DNA of 64,000 nucleotides from Narthecium ossifragum (Eukaryota > Streptophyta > Magnoliopsida > Dioscoreales > Nartheciaceae), in assembly GCA_963920575.1 (NCBI GenBank), contig OY986970.1:20095274-20159273 (forward strand). The letters run 5' to 3'. Both the position numbers and the translations under genes were made by a program. The stretch's first letter is position 1, and the number at the start of each line of letters is the position of its first letter. Under the pieces are notes generated by a model, which was not told the origin of the DNA, did not search any database, and worked only from the letters and a program-made list of their open reading frames with translations. Below, in pieces: positions 10,301-21,673 of this stretch.

Positions 10301-13300
10301 ACCTAACCAAAGTGGGACTCTAGCTTACTGACTTCTTACTCAAGTAGTAGCTTATTTTAAAAAGGAAAAAGAAAGAGTCCTACTGCAATGTAACTAGCTA
10401 AACTAGGAAAGCAATTAAGAAACTAAGTAGGGCACTTGACCACGTGATGCTGCTGAGGGAGCAAGTGGGCCCAGCTTGGCCGGATGTAACTAGCTATACT
10501 AGGAAAGCAAGCTAGGAAAGCAATTAAGAAACTAAGTAGGGCAGTTGACCACGTGATGCAGCTGAGGGAGCAGGTGGGCCCGGCTTGGGCTTGGGTCGAG
10601 CCCAAGTCAGGTTGGTCCTACGTATCAAGTCAAGTTTTTTAAGGTTCAAATTTTGACGTGTATCAATGTCCTGAGCACAATCATTGCACCAACTCCTAAG
10701 TATATAAGCAGCAACTAGTAGCATACTTGGCAGCTCAACAAAAGAAGCAATCAAACAAAGCTAAACACAACAATAATCGATAAACACATTGACAAGCAAA
10801 AACATGACGATCAATATAGTATCATGAATCAGCTTTAGAAAAAAAATCTCAACTGGCCGAGCAGAGCTCTGGACATAGCTACATTTTCACTAAATATTGA
10901 TGAGCAAAAAGTCATGGAAGAACTCGTATACCTCTCACGCCTTGAAAGTTCAGTTGTCCTCTCGGGCTGCAAAATAAGAACCAGTTTGGCTATTAAATTA
11001 CATCCATCAACATGATGAAATTCAAGAAATTTAATTCCCTACATACATCTTCAGACAGAAGCAAGAATAAAGTCACCAATATTACAAATAATGGTATTAT
11101 AACTAATTATTGAAATTAAACCGATAGGCACTCAAGACTTCAGAAACCCACAGTAACAAAACATTTAATGCCTCATAGATGTCAAATTTGTTCTTAACAA
11201 TCAAAACATCTCCATAAAACCATGTCACCAACATCGACTTCAATGTACCCAAATATGATTGACTTGGATCATCAATTAAGAGGACATGGTTAGGAATCTC
11301 TTCTCATGCACATAGTCAACCACAAGAATCAACTTATTTGCTAACTAAAGTTGAGAAGTCAGGATCTGTGCTGCCTTCTCAGGTGTAGCAAAGCCTCTTG
11401 CCACTGCCTTCACTGGCCCACAAGCAACAAATCATTTGAACAATTTTCAAAGCATTAAATCCATAAATCTTTTTGCAAGACCGTAATTACACAAAGATGA
11501 GGTCCTAAGTAGTGAATGGGGCACTTATACCAAGAAGAGAAGCCCACATAAGAACATTATAGCTAGGAAGGTTGAATGATTTGCAGAAAATATCTAACTT
11601 CTCAGTGACATGGAAGTTGATCGGTGACCGCCTAGGTGGTGGAATGTTTGCCAATCAATAAGAATGGAGGGAGATCATAAAGACCAACACAGGCTGAAGA
11701 AATGACATGCTTTTAGCCTAAACAATCAACTGAGGATAATAAATTCTACCAAGAACAACTCCTTAAGCACGCCATGCACAAGAGCTGGCCTTAGATGATA
11801 ACCAATATAAATGAAGAGTTGAGGTTTGAAGCAGCAACTAAAACCTTTGAGAGGTTATTTTCTGTGATTGCTTCAGTAGTTCTTGGGTTTACCCTTGTTT
11901 ATAACATTTTACTTGATGACAACGAAATTAATATGAAAGCCACTAAAATCAAAGCCGGAACTATTGAAATTGCGAAACCATTTGTTTCTGGCTTCGTCTG
12001 GAACCAAAATCTTGAAGCATGACCATGGTGGTCAATCCCGTGTGTGTGAGGAATTCTAAATAGATCTCATAGCAAGCTCAAATTACTTAACTAACCTTGA
12101 GATAAGGCATGCAACATGAATAAGGAATTTATGATAACTTGATTGGAAAAAACGCCACCAGATATCATCTTTCTTGACAACCTATCGTAAAGGTTCCAGC
12201 ATGAATACATGACTCGGTTGGTCTCTAGTGATTATATTGCACTAGTTGAAACAACAACAAAGGTCCTTGAAATCATAACTATGTTCTTCTATTATTGGGA
12301 GCCAAAACATGGCCTGAGAATATCAAAAACTCATTCCACTGCTCCATTACCCATAGCCCAACAAGCACCTTTGTTAATAAAACTTTTGAGTTGACAAGAT
12401 CAGACAAATACAGTACATGAGATGCCATTTTCTCATAAAATTATCCCATGAACGTCAATTTTGCGGCATTTTGCTCACGGGCAATGCATTTAATAGAAAT
12501 AAATAGTACAAATCCAAATTTCACAACAAGAACTAAGTTAGCACGCATGATTCTGATCTACAGCTTTTTTTTGCCTTGCAGTTTGTGTAGGCCATCATTA
12601 AGACTACAATATCCATATTTCTATTGTTTAGTTAATGCCCACCCAAAATCTCTCAACTCTTGTGATTTTTAGAAGAAATCAATTAATGGATTTATGGATC
12701 TGCCAAATCAAACCAACAATTCAAAGGCCCAGCGTGAGGACTAGGTGCAAGGTAAATTAGAGCATCCAAGCACTAAATCACCATACTTATGATGTCATTT
12801 AGCAATTGGCCCTAGAGTAAGGAGTTTTGCGAGTTACTCCACAACGAACATTAAACTAGGGGACTGCACATAAATTGCTTATAAAAAGCAAACTTAGAGG
12901 TGACGATGGCTTAGTTACTCTAATATATTTTTAAAACGAAACAACTAGCAATGATGGGGTAAGACTTAATGAAGAGCCTATGTTGACATGCAATTTTAGA
13001 GAAATCATAAAGATGTCATTAGGAATGCTGTTGCTGCCACTGTTCATAACATCGTCTAGCCAGCGCAACCTAATCTGAGGATAACTGAGGAAGATTGTGA
13101 TGAAAACTGCATTGGCTTTTTTGCAGAATCCAAATGTCCTATATGCTCTTATAACTAGAAGGTGTAGTTTCTAAATATGGACCAACGGCGTTTCAATAGG
13201 ATGCATTCACTAGCAGAATCCAATGCAGAGCTATAAAAGACAACTGGCATAATAAGGCCGTGAGAATCATTCCATAAACCATCTGTAAGATGATAAACCA

Positions 13301-16300
13301 TGTAAAATTCTGAACATTTGATTGCATGAAAGAAGGAACTAACTAAACAGGTGAATGGTATCCAGCAGTCATGTAAAATCTTCAGATGAATAGAAGCAGT
13401 TCCGGAGAAATAGCTTAAATAGAAGATGACTTCAGACAACTTACATCGGCTTCTCTAGCTTTCATGTTCTTTGGTTTGGCCAAGTTAGGATTTGTGACCT
13501 CAATAACACCTTGTGTGCCTTTCTTCTTCTGGCAATGTATATAGCAAATTGAAGCCAAATGATAAAGGCAGTGGTGAAGGAAATATGATGAATCCAGAAA
13601 GCTACTAGACCTCAGTTTCTTCTGATTCATCTTCAGAATCCTCTTCAGCTTCTTCGTCAAAGTCATCCCTTTCTTTTTGTTCATCTTGCTCCTGTTCGTG
13701 TTTAAAAGAAAGTTAATAACTAAAACACATAATGAATGCTAATGGAGGACGCATCATGAATGTTGACAACTTTTTAAGAGAACTTCAATTTCAAGATGAG
13801 TGAAACCTTCTACATGTATGTTTGGATATTTCCTATATTCATTATGGTTCGACCGACCAAGCAAATTACTACTTGTTTTGGCCAAATTTCTTCACTTTAA
13901 TCGGATTACAGAATCACATTATTTCTCCAACTTCTGCACAAAACATGAAACAAGGACATGCAACCTGTGATAAGTCCAATCTTGTTCAGGCTGACTCTTT
14001 AAAAGAAAGCCCATAGTATATTGTGTAAGGGAATGAGTCCTTACAAGCCAAAGACAGCTTTGCCATGAATATCAGATGATTCAGATGATTCGTCTATAAT
14101 AAGTGACGTGCATAGGAGATGCATTTGCAGTATTACATAGGTAGTCTATCTGAGCCTATTCCACCGAGAACATGTTCAAACCAATGGGGAAATAAATCCT
14201 GTTACCTCGAAAGTCATTGACCTTGTATCCTAAAGGGCCAAGCCATGTAAGGAAGCCAGGATCAAGCTTGAAAATATTAATCCACCACTTTCGGCTATAA
14301 GACTTATTAAACAACACAAATCCATGTTTCAACAATCTCATTTTCCAATCTAAATCAGGGACTTTTGTGCTGGTTTGCACCGGCCGGCATGTATCTTGCA
14401 CAGAAATTCATTCTACTAAATACATCAGGCCCTGAAGAGTTCCCTGCCGGTAGCACAGGCTCCGCGCTGTCCGTCACAAAACATGCCAGCGCCCCGGTAA
14501 CACTTGTTTTGAAGAAAACTTAGAATCATCTCAATCTTAAATGTGCAACTTTCTATAGATTTATTAATTGCCAAATCACTGACTAGACACTGCTCTTACA
14601 CACACTGCAAACCTGAAATACTCATGTAAGCCAATCTAAACCTCTCATTTCTGTTATTACAATTCTGTAGAAAACCTTTCATTGTTACTCACATATCAAA
14701 ACCTTATCGCTCATTAATTCAAAAATACCCCTTCAATCCCACTTACTTCCACATACAGATATCAGATTAGAATTTCCATCACCCAAAGTGAACCTAGCCC
14801 ATCATCTCATGAACTTCACATAGATTTCTCCCAAGTACATGCATGCTTATTTCTCAACGTAAACACTGAACAGACAGCAAGAATGACCCTTTGAACTCTA
14901 AATATTACCAGCACATGATTTGACTCCCATCAATGTTGGAGAGTATCAACACAATATATATCACTATTTGCATTTTATGGTCCTTCATTTTTCTAATCAA
15001 AGCAATATTTTTCCCCTATAATTATCTTCATAGTCAGTAATGACTCCAATAACGACTAGCCAAATCATGCTATTACCAGTTGGGCTTGTCCTTCTACTAG
15101 TCTGACATAATTAGGTGCATTTATCAGCAGTCATACGCATCTTCGGGGTGAGATACAACCTGCATCTTCTCAAATCACAAATCATACTTCCACTACCACA
15201 TGCACCCATTCATGTTGACCATAAATTAAAAAACGATATAACAGGGGAAGACCAAAGCAAATAGCATATGTAAGCTCCACAAAGCATCTTGAATTTGCTT
15301 CCACGACAACACATTCAGTTCGAGAGTGCTATGACTTTCAAGTGCATTGTGAAAGCACTTGACTTCTAGACGCTCACAATGGGTACATTAAAACTTGAAC
15401 AAACACCAAAACTATCTCATGTGAAATAAATAAGATAACAATAAAGGTAGAAAAGGAACTTCACTTTTGTAACGAAGTAGATACAGCAGACTAAAGCAAT
15501 AAGCTACTGCAAATTTTACATAAAGCCAGCCAACAACAAAATTAATTTTCAACAGAAGAATTTTGACCTGTTGTTTAAAGGAGCGAGGACGCGATGAGGT
15601 ACCAGCAACTGCATTAATTTCCAAAGATATTACAAAATATCAGAAGCAGGTCACAGCCAGCAATAAAATCATCAGATGTATATACTGGTTGCAAATTCAC
15701 CACAGACAACAGGTTTGCAACGCAAGCCAGTGAAAGCATCGAGGTATCCAAAAACAAAGAGGTGCTAAATAAACAGTTCAGACAAAACAAACGAATTTTG
15801 CAACCACTTTCTAGTCATGGACATTGTATTATCTATGTAAAGCACACTAGAACAACTGAAAGGACTTAAAAAGCTACAAGATAGGGATATCCACGTAAGA
15901 CATTCACTAGCAAATACAAAGCTCCAACCAACAGAAGTTGATTTTGATTATCTGTACACATAGAAGCTAAGGGCTGCTTAAATCTAAGCTAAGAGACCAT
16001 CAGCGGGTCTAGGCAGGTAGTAACATGACATGCAAAGAACTCAAACATATACAAGTGTTGCGTAAATCTAGGTTTCTGACACATGTCATGTTCAGCAGTG
16101 CAGATAATAAATTTACTTAGTAGCCAATTCAGATCAGAGCACTTCAGATGATATGTTAATTGCCTGTTTTAGTGCAGATACATTTGCACGCTTTTGGACA
16201 CGATAGCCAGAATGGGACCAATAATGCTAACTATGGACCAAGAGATAAGACCCTAAAATAAAGCTCTTCAATATGGAAAAGCAATGCAAATACGAATCAT

Positions 16301-17552
16301 CATGCCTACGCATTACATACGTGACTATCTGGAGGCACTCTAATACCTATCATGCATGGATTTCCATACCGGCCGGTACAATGCGTACCGGCCGGTTTTT
16401 ACCGGACCGGTGGCTAACCGGTCCGGTTTTCCCCCCCCCGGATCGGATTTGGAGGGGATCGGATGTGTACCGGCCGGTTTGTATCCAAACCGGCCGGTAC
16501 AAACCGGCCTGTACCGGTTTGAGGAAGAGAGATGGAGAGGGGGAAGCAGAGAAAAAATAAGGAAGGGGACAAAATAGGTTATTTATATCCATAACCTAAT
16601 CCGGGTCGGGTCTAAAGACAAAATAGGCCAGATTCACTAAAACAAATCCTAAGATCCATTTTTGTTCCGGGGGCGCTGCCCCCGGAAACCCCCGCCGGAG
16701 CGCTGCCCCTGGACCCCGCGACCTGACCGGGCAGGTCGATCCCCGCCGGGGCGCTGCCTCGGACCCCGTTCACTCTGCGTAGTGTGTCATAGTCGAGTCG
16801 GCGACAGAATCCAAGACATCCAATGCACAACAGTATTGTATTATACTACTTTGACAACTTGTCACTCTGCTTTCATATAAAAAATGATATTTGACCAATT
16901 GGAGATGTTGAATATAAGTGAATATCAACTTTAATTGTTAATTACATTAGTTAGCTTCAATGTATTTCAAATCAAATAAAAAACGAACCAAAACACCCTA
17001 GAACATGCCAAACAAGCCTTTCATGACCGGTTTGCCGGCGTACCGGTCCGGTACGCACCGTACCGGCGGTACGTACCGTACCGGCCTGAGACCGGAACGG
17101 CGCGTACCGCCGGTATGGAAATCCTTGCTATCATGTACCTTAACATGCAAGAGAATTTTAGCCAACGGATATCATGTATTTGGCATTAATCCAACAACAG
17201 CTTTCATCATCGACAAATTCTACCCACCTCAAAATCTAGAAACCAATACGGAACCAACCAATTTAGGGTTTTTGCACATAAAAAAAGAGAACAATTTAAC
17301 ACAAAGCGACTTCCATGCATAGGCAAAGAAAATTCAAGGACGGGGTATGAAATCCATTGAAGAAAAAAAAAACCCATATAGCTATAAAACCATATGGGAT
17401 TCTTGAACCAATGATCCAACCAAAAAAAAAAAAAATCTGCTAACGGTGGAGAAAAAGATGAAGATCGGCAGAATAGGATTCTTACGCATCTCCTCCGGGG
17501 TGGAGAAGTTCCTGCGGCCCGTAGGCTTGCCCTTGAACTTTCCCCTTCCCAT
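7312..17552 (-). CDS. PDAP1: PDAP1-like 28 kDa heat- and acid-stable phosphoprotein, eight exons
   Basis: Exons run 17552-17486, 15608-15568, 13691-13611, 13528-13445, 10966-10932, 7910-7825, 7700-7635 (end uncertain by one base) and 7346-7312. All have GT/AG borders and the phases agree, giving about 164 residues. The order is MGRGKFKGKPTGRRNFSTPE; AGTSSRPRSFKQQ; an acidic segment rich in E and D; KKKGTQGVIEV-NPNLAKPKN; ERTTELSRRER; then a basic coiled region (EEIEKQRAHERYMRLQEQGK, RLAMIRQQRAEAAKKREEE) ending EARK. This is the full PDAP1 (casein-kinase-substrate) family layout, and length matches. Animal members are PDGF-associated phosphoproteins; the plant role is poorly defined. Start is the first ATG in a conserved N-terminus. 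The gene is stretched to 10 kb by introns holding an LTR-like insert and a hAT element. No disabling change was seen. Confidence 0.9.
9692..9713 (+). repeat. uninterrupted run of about 21 G
   Basis: A homopolymer of roughly 21 G residues sits in the purine-rich tract of the PDAP1 intron. It is C-rich in the PDAP1 transcript and could form a G-quadruplex on the other strand. Exact length is uncertain because such runs are error-prone in assembly. Confidence 0.7.
10388..10590. repeat. tandem duplication, about 96-bp unit, in the U3-like part of the intronic LTR
   Basis: A unit beginning ATGTAACTAGCTA and ending GTGGGCCC(A/G)GCTTGG occurs at 10388-10480 and, slightly longer, at 10484-10590. Each copy holds a CACGTGATGC G-box-like core (10441 and 10551). 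Such doubled units in U3 often act as promoter enhancers; function is inferred. Confidence 0.75.
16355..17127. mobile_element. non-autonomous hAT-type element with CCGG-rich ends
   Basis: This 773-bp element lies in PDAP1 intron 1. It is flanked by a perfect 8-bp duplication CTATCATG (16347-16354 and 17128-17135), the length made by hAT transposases. Its 18-base termini are inverted: CATGGATTTCCATACCGG on the left and, read inward from the right, CAAGGATTTCCATACCGG, one mismatch. Both ends then contain dense ACCGG/CCGGT repeats. No transposase is encoded. A GC-rich block at 16665-16770 lies in the middle. Confidence 0.88.
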
Positions 17553-17760
17553 GGCCGAACCCTAATTGGCAGAAACTTCGATCTAGAAATCGCTTTCTAC
17601 GTTCCTATGGGAGGAGTCGCCGATGGCTACGTTTTCTATAGGAGCGAGGGTTCCTTTGATATATTCGCCTACCCAAACCCTGCTGCTCCTCCGACCACCG
17701 CCGTCCTCGATCTCGCTCCTTTTTTGGGCTCCCGCCGAATTATTGTTATTCCAGGCCGAC
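17553..17760 (-). promoter_or_regulatory. 5' UTR and proximal promoter of PDAP1
   Basis: Sequence upstream of the ATG at 17552 is CT-rich on the minus strand and gives the expected leader. No clear TATA box was found within 200 bases, as is common for housekeeping genes. Extent is approximate. Confidence 0.4.
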
Positions 17761-20700
17761 TAAAAGAGAAATAATTAGGCGCACGAATCGTAAAGCACGA
17801 TCCGACAGCTGTCAACTGCGATCTCGAATGCGTTGCTCCAATTGGATAGCTTTGGAGCCGTTTTGGCCTGAGGAAGTGGAGTGGAATCTATTCTCCGCTC
17901 ATTCAAGTGCTCTCTTGTGATTCTGATGGAAAGAAAGGACCTGGTTAGACCAAATTTGAGACATATTTTCAAAAGAAAAGAATTAATTACAAATTATCTC
18001 TCAAATCTTTGAGATAATTTTAAATACACCACGTATTTTGCTAAATACACCACACCCTTTTTTGTTCGATGGTTGCATGCCGAACATCAACTTTATAAGG
18101 GATGGTTGCGGTTATACATTATCCTCCATTATAAGGTAAGGTTAATAATATATCTAATTTAATCTAATCTTATGAGAGTTGGCTTTTAGAATCTAATTTT
18201 ATGAGAGTTGGCTTTTATATGATACGATTTCCATAACCGAATCTCAGTTTCGCATCATTCCCATGATGCCTCTGATGGCTGTTGAGTGCGTGGTGGAGAG
18301 GATTTAACCATCGTCGCATGGATCGCTAGGCTTCCCGGGGGGCGGCGACAACGTCAAACGCATCTATCATCTCGAGGGGTATCGCTAGGAGGAAGACAGG
18401 AAGACAATAACAACCATGCATGTCGTCTATGTGCTCAAGCACCAGGGACGCACCGCACCCTCTACAGCTTTGGGGGGGGGGGAGACACTGGTTAGGTTAG
18501 TTAAATACAACCTCCCCAAGTTGTAGGCCTTTCCACAGTGAAGAAGCATTTCCAACGTGAAGAAGCCTTTCCACCGTGAAGAAGCCCTTTCCACAGTGAA
18601 GTGCGTGTTTCGGCAAGACCCCGTGGAGTGCGTGTTCTAGTTCCTGTGCTACTCCAACAATAAGAACAAGCACTTTCATGGCCATCATCATTTGTAAACC
18701 CAATAGAATCCTTTCTCTATGAATATTACTCTATTGCATGTGAAGAAATTTGATTTCATCATGCCTCAATGACTACACTCGAGCAAGTGCTGCTAAGCCG
18801 CCGATTCACAACCCCAAAGGTATCAATTTTCGAAGCTGTCCACGATCGATTTTGTTCTTGATTATTTGCACTTATCTTTGATCAAGAAAAAGCTATAATT
18901 ACTCTTTGTTAAGGTTTGATTGCTAAAATTTAGTTTTTTGGTATAAATATATTGGAATTTGTTGGTTAGGCTGTTGGAAATTCATGTCCATGACGAATCA
19001 TGCAGAGCCATGTGTTTCGTTGATTCAGAGCGTGATAATGATCTTTTCTCCTATAAGCTTTGATGATGTTTAGTTTGTAATTAAATTTGTATTTAGCAGT
19101 GTATTTTTTACAGCAATCTTAACAGGGATTCCTAATTGCTCTATTCTTGCGGTGGATGTGGAAATCGGCCGGAAGTTCTCTCGCGTGTTTGGAAGAAGCT
19201 CATGGGTTAGGCGAGTTTAATTTTCTTTTATGTGTTACGTCACATTCCTATTTTTCTTCATCTCTACTTGGAGCTATGGTGAATCGCTTCAAGAGAATGG
19301 TTGGTGTTCTCGAGTCCTTTGGATTTATACAGAGTTCCCGAAGCTCGAGCGACTGGAGACGGTGTAGTAGCAGCAACTTTGAGAGGCTGGGTTTGGTTAC
19401 ATGTTTGTTCTTTGCTTCCAACTTTATTTGTTACTTTCTTAGCAACAATTGTCTATTAGCGGGTTTTTGTTTTTATGATGGTGGTTGTGCTTATGATTAT
19501 TGATCACTTGGGTTTATAAAAGCGATGGTATAGTAGATTGGTGATTTCAAAACTATAAGCTTTAGTTTCTTTTAATGCTTTCAATCATGGATATTTAATA
19601 GAATAAAGCTTCTCTCGAGGTATTGGGCAGTGCTATTTGTTTCTGCTATCAATCACTTCTAAAATTATATATGCATGTAAAAGCATGATATTTAGGGTTA
19701 TTGCGCATGATTTCAATGTTAGAATCAAAATAATGAAGACTAATACATGCGAGGAAATGAGGGTTTACAGAGATATTAGGGTTTAGAGAGGGGTTCGGAT
19801 CCGAGTATGCTTAACTTATCTCTTAATCAATAATCAATCTTTTCGTTTGAATTGCTAACCATCCTATTTGTTCTGTTTTGAACATAGCAGACTATATAGT
19901 TAATTGTTGTATAAATCTTGTTTACGGTTGCCTGATGCAGACTGAAGTTTAGATGAAACTATTGGAACTAAAAATAACTCAAATGCAAACGATTGTCTAG
20001 AAATTATTGTAGTTTGTATATATAGCAAGATGTTGGAGAAGTACAAGAAATTATAACAAGACTAGAGTTCCATGGTGCAGAGATTGTTGTTGTTGATGCC
20101 CCTCATTATTAGGCAACCACCATTGTGGTGTGGATATTATTATTTGTGTACCATAGGCTTTGGTTCTTAATTGACTATTTAACGATTAGGTTGGTTGTAT
20201 GTCATTTGCACAGCTATATAAGGATTTATATAATGCTGAGTGAATTTTTCCATTGAACCTTTGTCAACAACATTCAACTTTAGAACTAGATTTTTTTTTA
20301 TAGAACTAGATCTAACCGTATTCACCACGACACAAACCGTGCCAGGGGCACGAGCCCACACTTGTGTAACATAGTGTTTAGTAGGAAACCACCGAATTTT
20401 GTAAAAATTACACAATTCGCTAGTTGACCACTGAACATTTAACATAATGTTCGGTAGATAACCACCAAATATACAGCACAATGTTCGGGGTTACCTATCA
20501 AATGAATAGTATTGTAGTGCACTTAGCAAAACATGTGGTGCATTTAGAATCATCCAAACCTTCATTCTCATGGAACCATACTGTTTACAAAAATATCCCC
20601 ACATTCATAAACAATTCAGAAAAATGTCTTAATGTCACCTTCCATCAGGTTAAGATGCCTAACTCTATTTAAATCCTAACCCAACCACGCAAAGAGACTT

Positions 20701-20883
20701 AAAACCCAAGCATGTATTTTATTCACTTTAAATGCTCCCGTTGGCAACAAGAGTATAATAGTCATTTTACGTATCACTGTTTGCCCTAAATGTCACCAGG
20801 GGAACATTTGTTGGATATGCAATGGAAGATGACTCAAGAGACGTTTTGTGAATTGTTCAAGGAAGTGGAGGATATTTTGTAAA
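17761..20883. other. intergenic region without a recognised gene
   Basis: A/T-rich sequence. A tandem unit of about 23 bases (GAAGAAGCCTTTCCACCGT variants, four copies) lies at 18526-18602. An open frame of 118 codons at 19147-19503 has no family resemblance that I can see and poor coding character. I annotate nothing else here. Confidence 0.5.
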
Positions 20884-21516
20884 TGTTGGCCAGATAGGCT
20901 GAGGTCCAGGAAGCATCTCCCTTTGATTTGCCCATGTTCGTTGGGTTGGAGGCCCAGGGCAGGGTGTGGGCTTCTGACCGTCCCACCAGCGGTGCCCGGT
21001 GGTGGCACAACCTCTCATGTCCGCTCGCCGCTTAGTGCGGGGTTCTACGTTGTTAGGTAGCGTTGGGGGTCAACCGCGGCTCTATGGTAAAGGTAATATG
21101 GACGCCTCTACTATCACTCCAGAGTTTTGGTACGAGTGGCTAGGCCGGGAATTTTTAACTGACACGTGGTATCAGAGCGAGATCGTAGGTTTGAATCACA
21201 GGGTAGTTGATGGGGGGAGATTGTTGGCCAGATGGGCTGAGGTCCATGCAGCATCTCCCTTTTATTCGCCCCTATTCGTTGGGCTGGAGGGCCAGGGCAG
21301 GGTGTGGGCTCCTGACCGTCCCACCTGCGGCGCCCGGTGTTGGCGCAACCCCTCATGTCCATCTGCCGCTCAGTGCAGGGTTCTGCACTGCTATGTGGTG
21401 CTAGCAATCAACTGAGGGCGGTTGAACGCGGCTATATGGTAAAGGTAATATGGGCGCCCCTACTATCACTCCAGAGTTTTGGTACGAGTGGTTAGCTCGT
21501 GGATCCTGAACTGACA
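20884..21516 (+). mobile_element. complete TRIM (miniature LTR retrotransposon)
   Basis: Two direct repeats, 20884-21164 and 21222-21516, each begin TGTTGGCCAGAT and end CTGACA. Between them are only 57 bases. These start two bases after the 5' LTR with TGGTATCAGAGC (21167-21178), the usual primer-binding site complementary to initiator tRNA-Met, and end with a purine tract GATGGGGGGAGA. The element is flanked by a perfect 5-bp duplication GTAAA (20879-20883 and 21517-21521). There is no coding capacity, so it depended on enzymes from another retrotransposon. The LTRs differ at many sites, so the insertion is old. Confidence 0.9.
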
Positions 21517-21673
21517 GTAAATAGTCGGATTTGAAACATAACTTAGGAAATAATAAAGTTTCATGGGATATATTTGTAACTAATCCAAAAAATCTTGGAT
21601 GTGGATAAGTTTTTGGAAAAATTATTCAAGCAAGTCTTTTAGAGAAAGCTCTTGAAAACATTTTCATAAAAAG

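Larger units (their letters stand above)
8420..10627 (-). mobile_element. probable LTR-type insertion in the PDAP1 intron between exons 5 and 6
   Basis: The right end at 10627 (TACGTATCA) matches the right end of the complete solo LTR at 53870-54732 (CCGTATCA). The two share phrases such as CTAGGAAAGCAATTAAGAA and GTGGGCCC/GGGCTTGGG, and each has a minus-strand TATA motif 340-390 bases inside (10278-10285 here). From about 9030 to 10150 the plus strand is strongly purine- and GC-rich, as in the leader of the 53.9 kb copy. I could not locate a left terminus or target duplication, so the left coordinate is a guess. Open frames in this tract are compositional and not genes. Confidence 0.45.

Noticed and set aside
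19147..19503. 118-codon frame as a possible gene
   Set aside because: No recognisable family, no clear promoter or splice context; I could not support it as coding.
21167..21178. Part of a tRNA gene
   Set aside because: TGGTATCAGAGC is the tRNA-complementary primer site of an LTR element, placed just after an LTR end.
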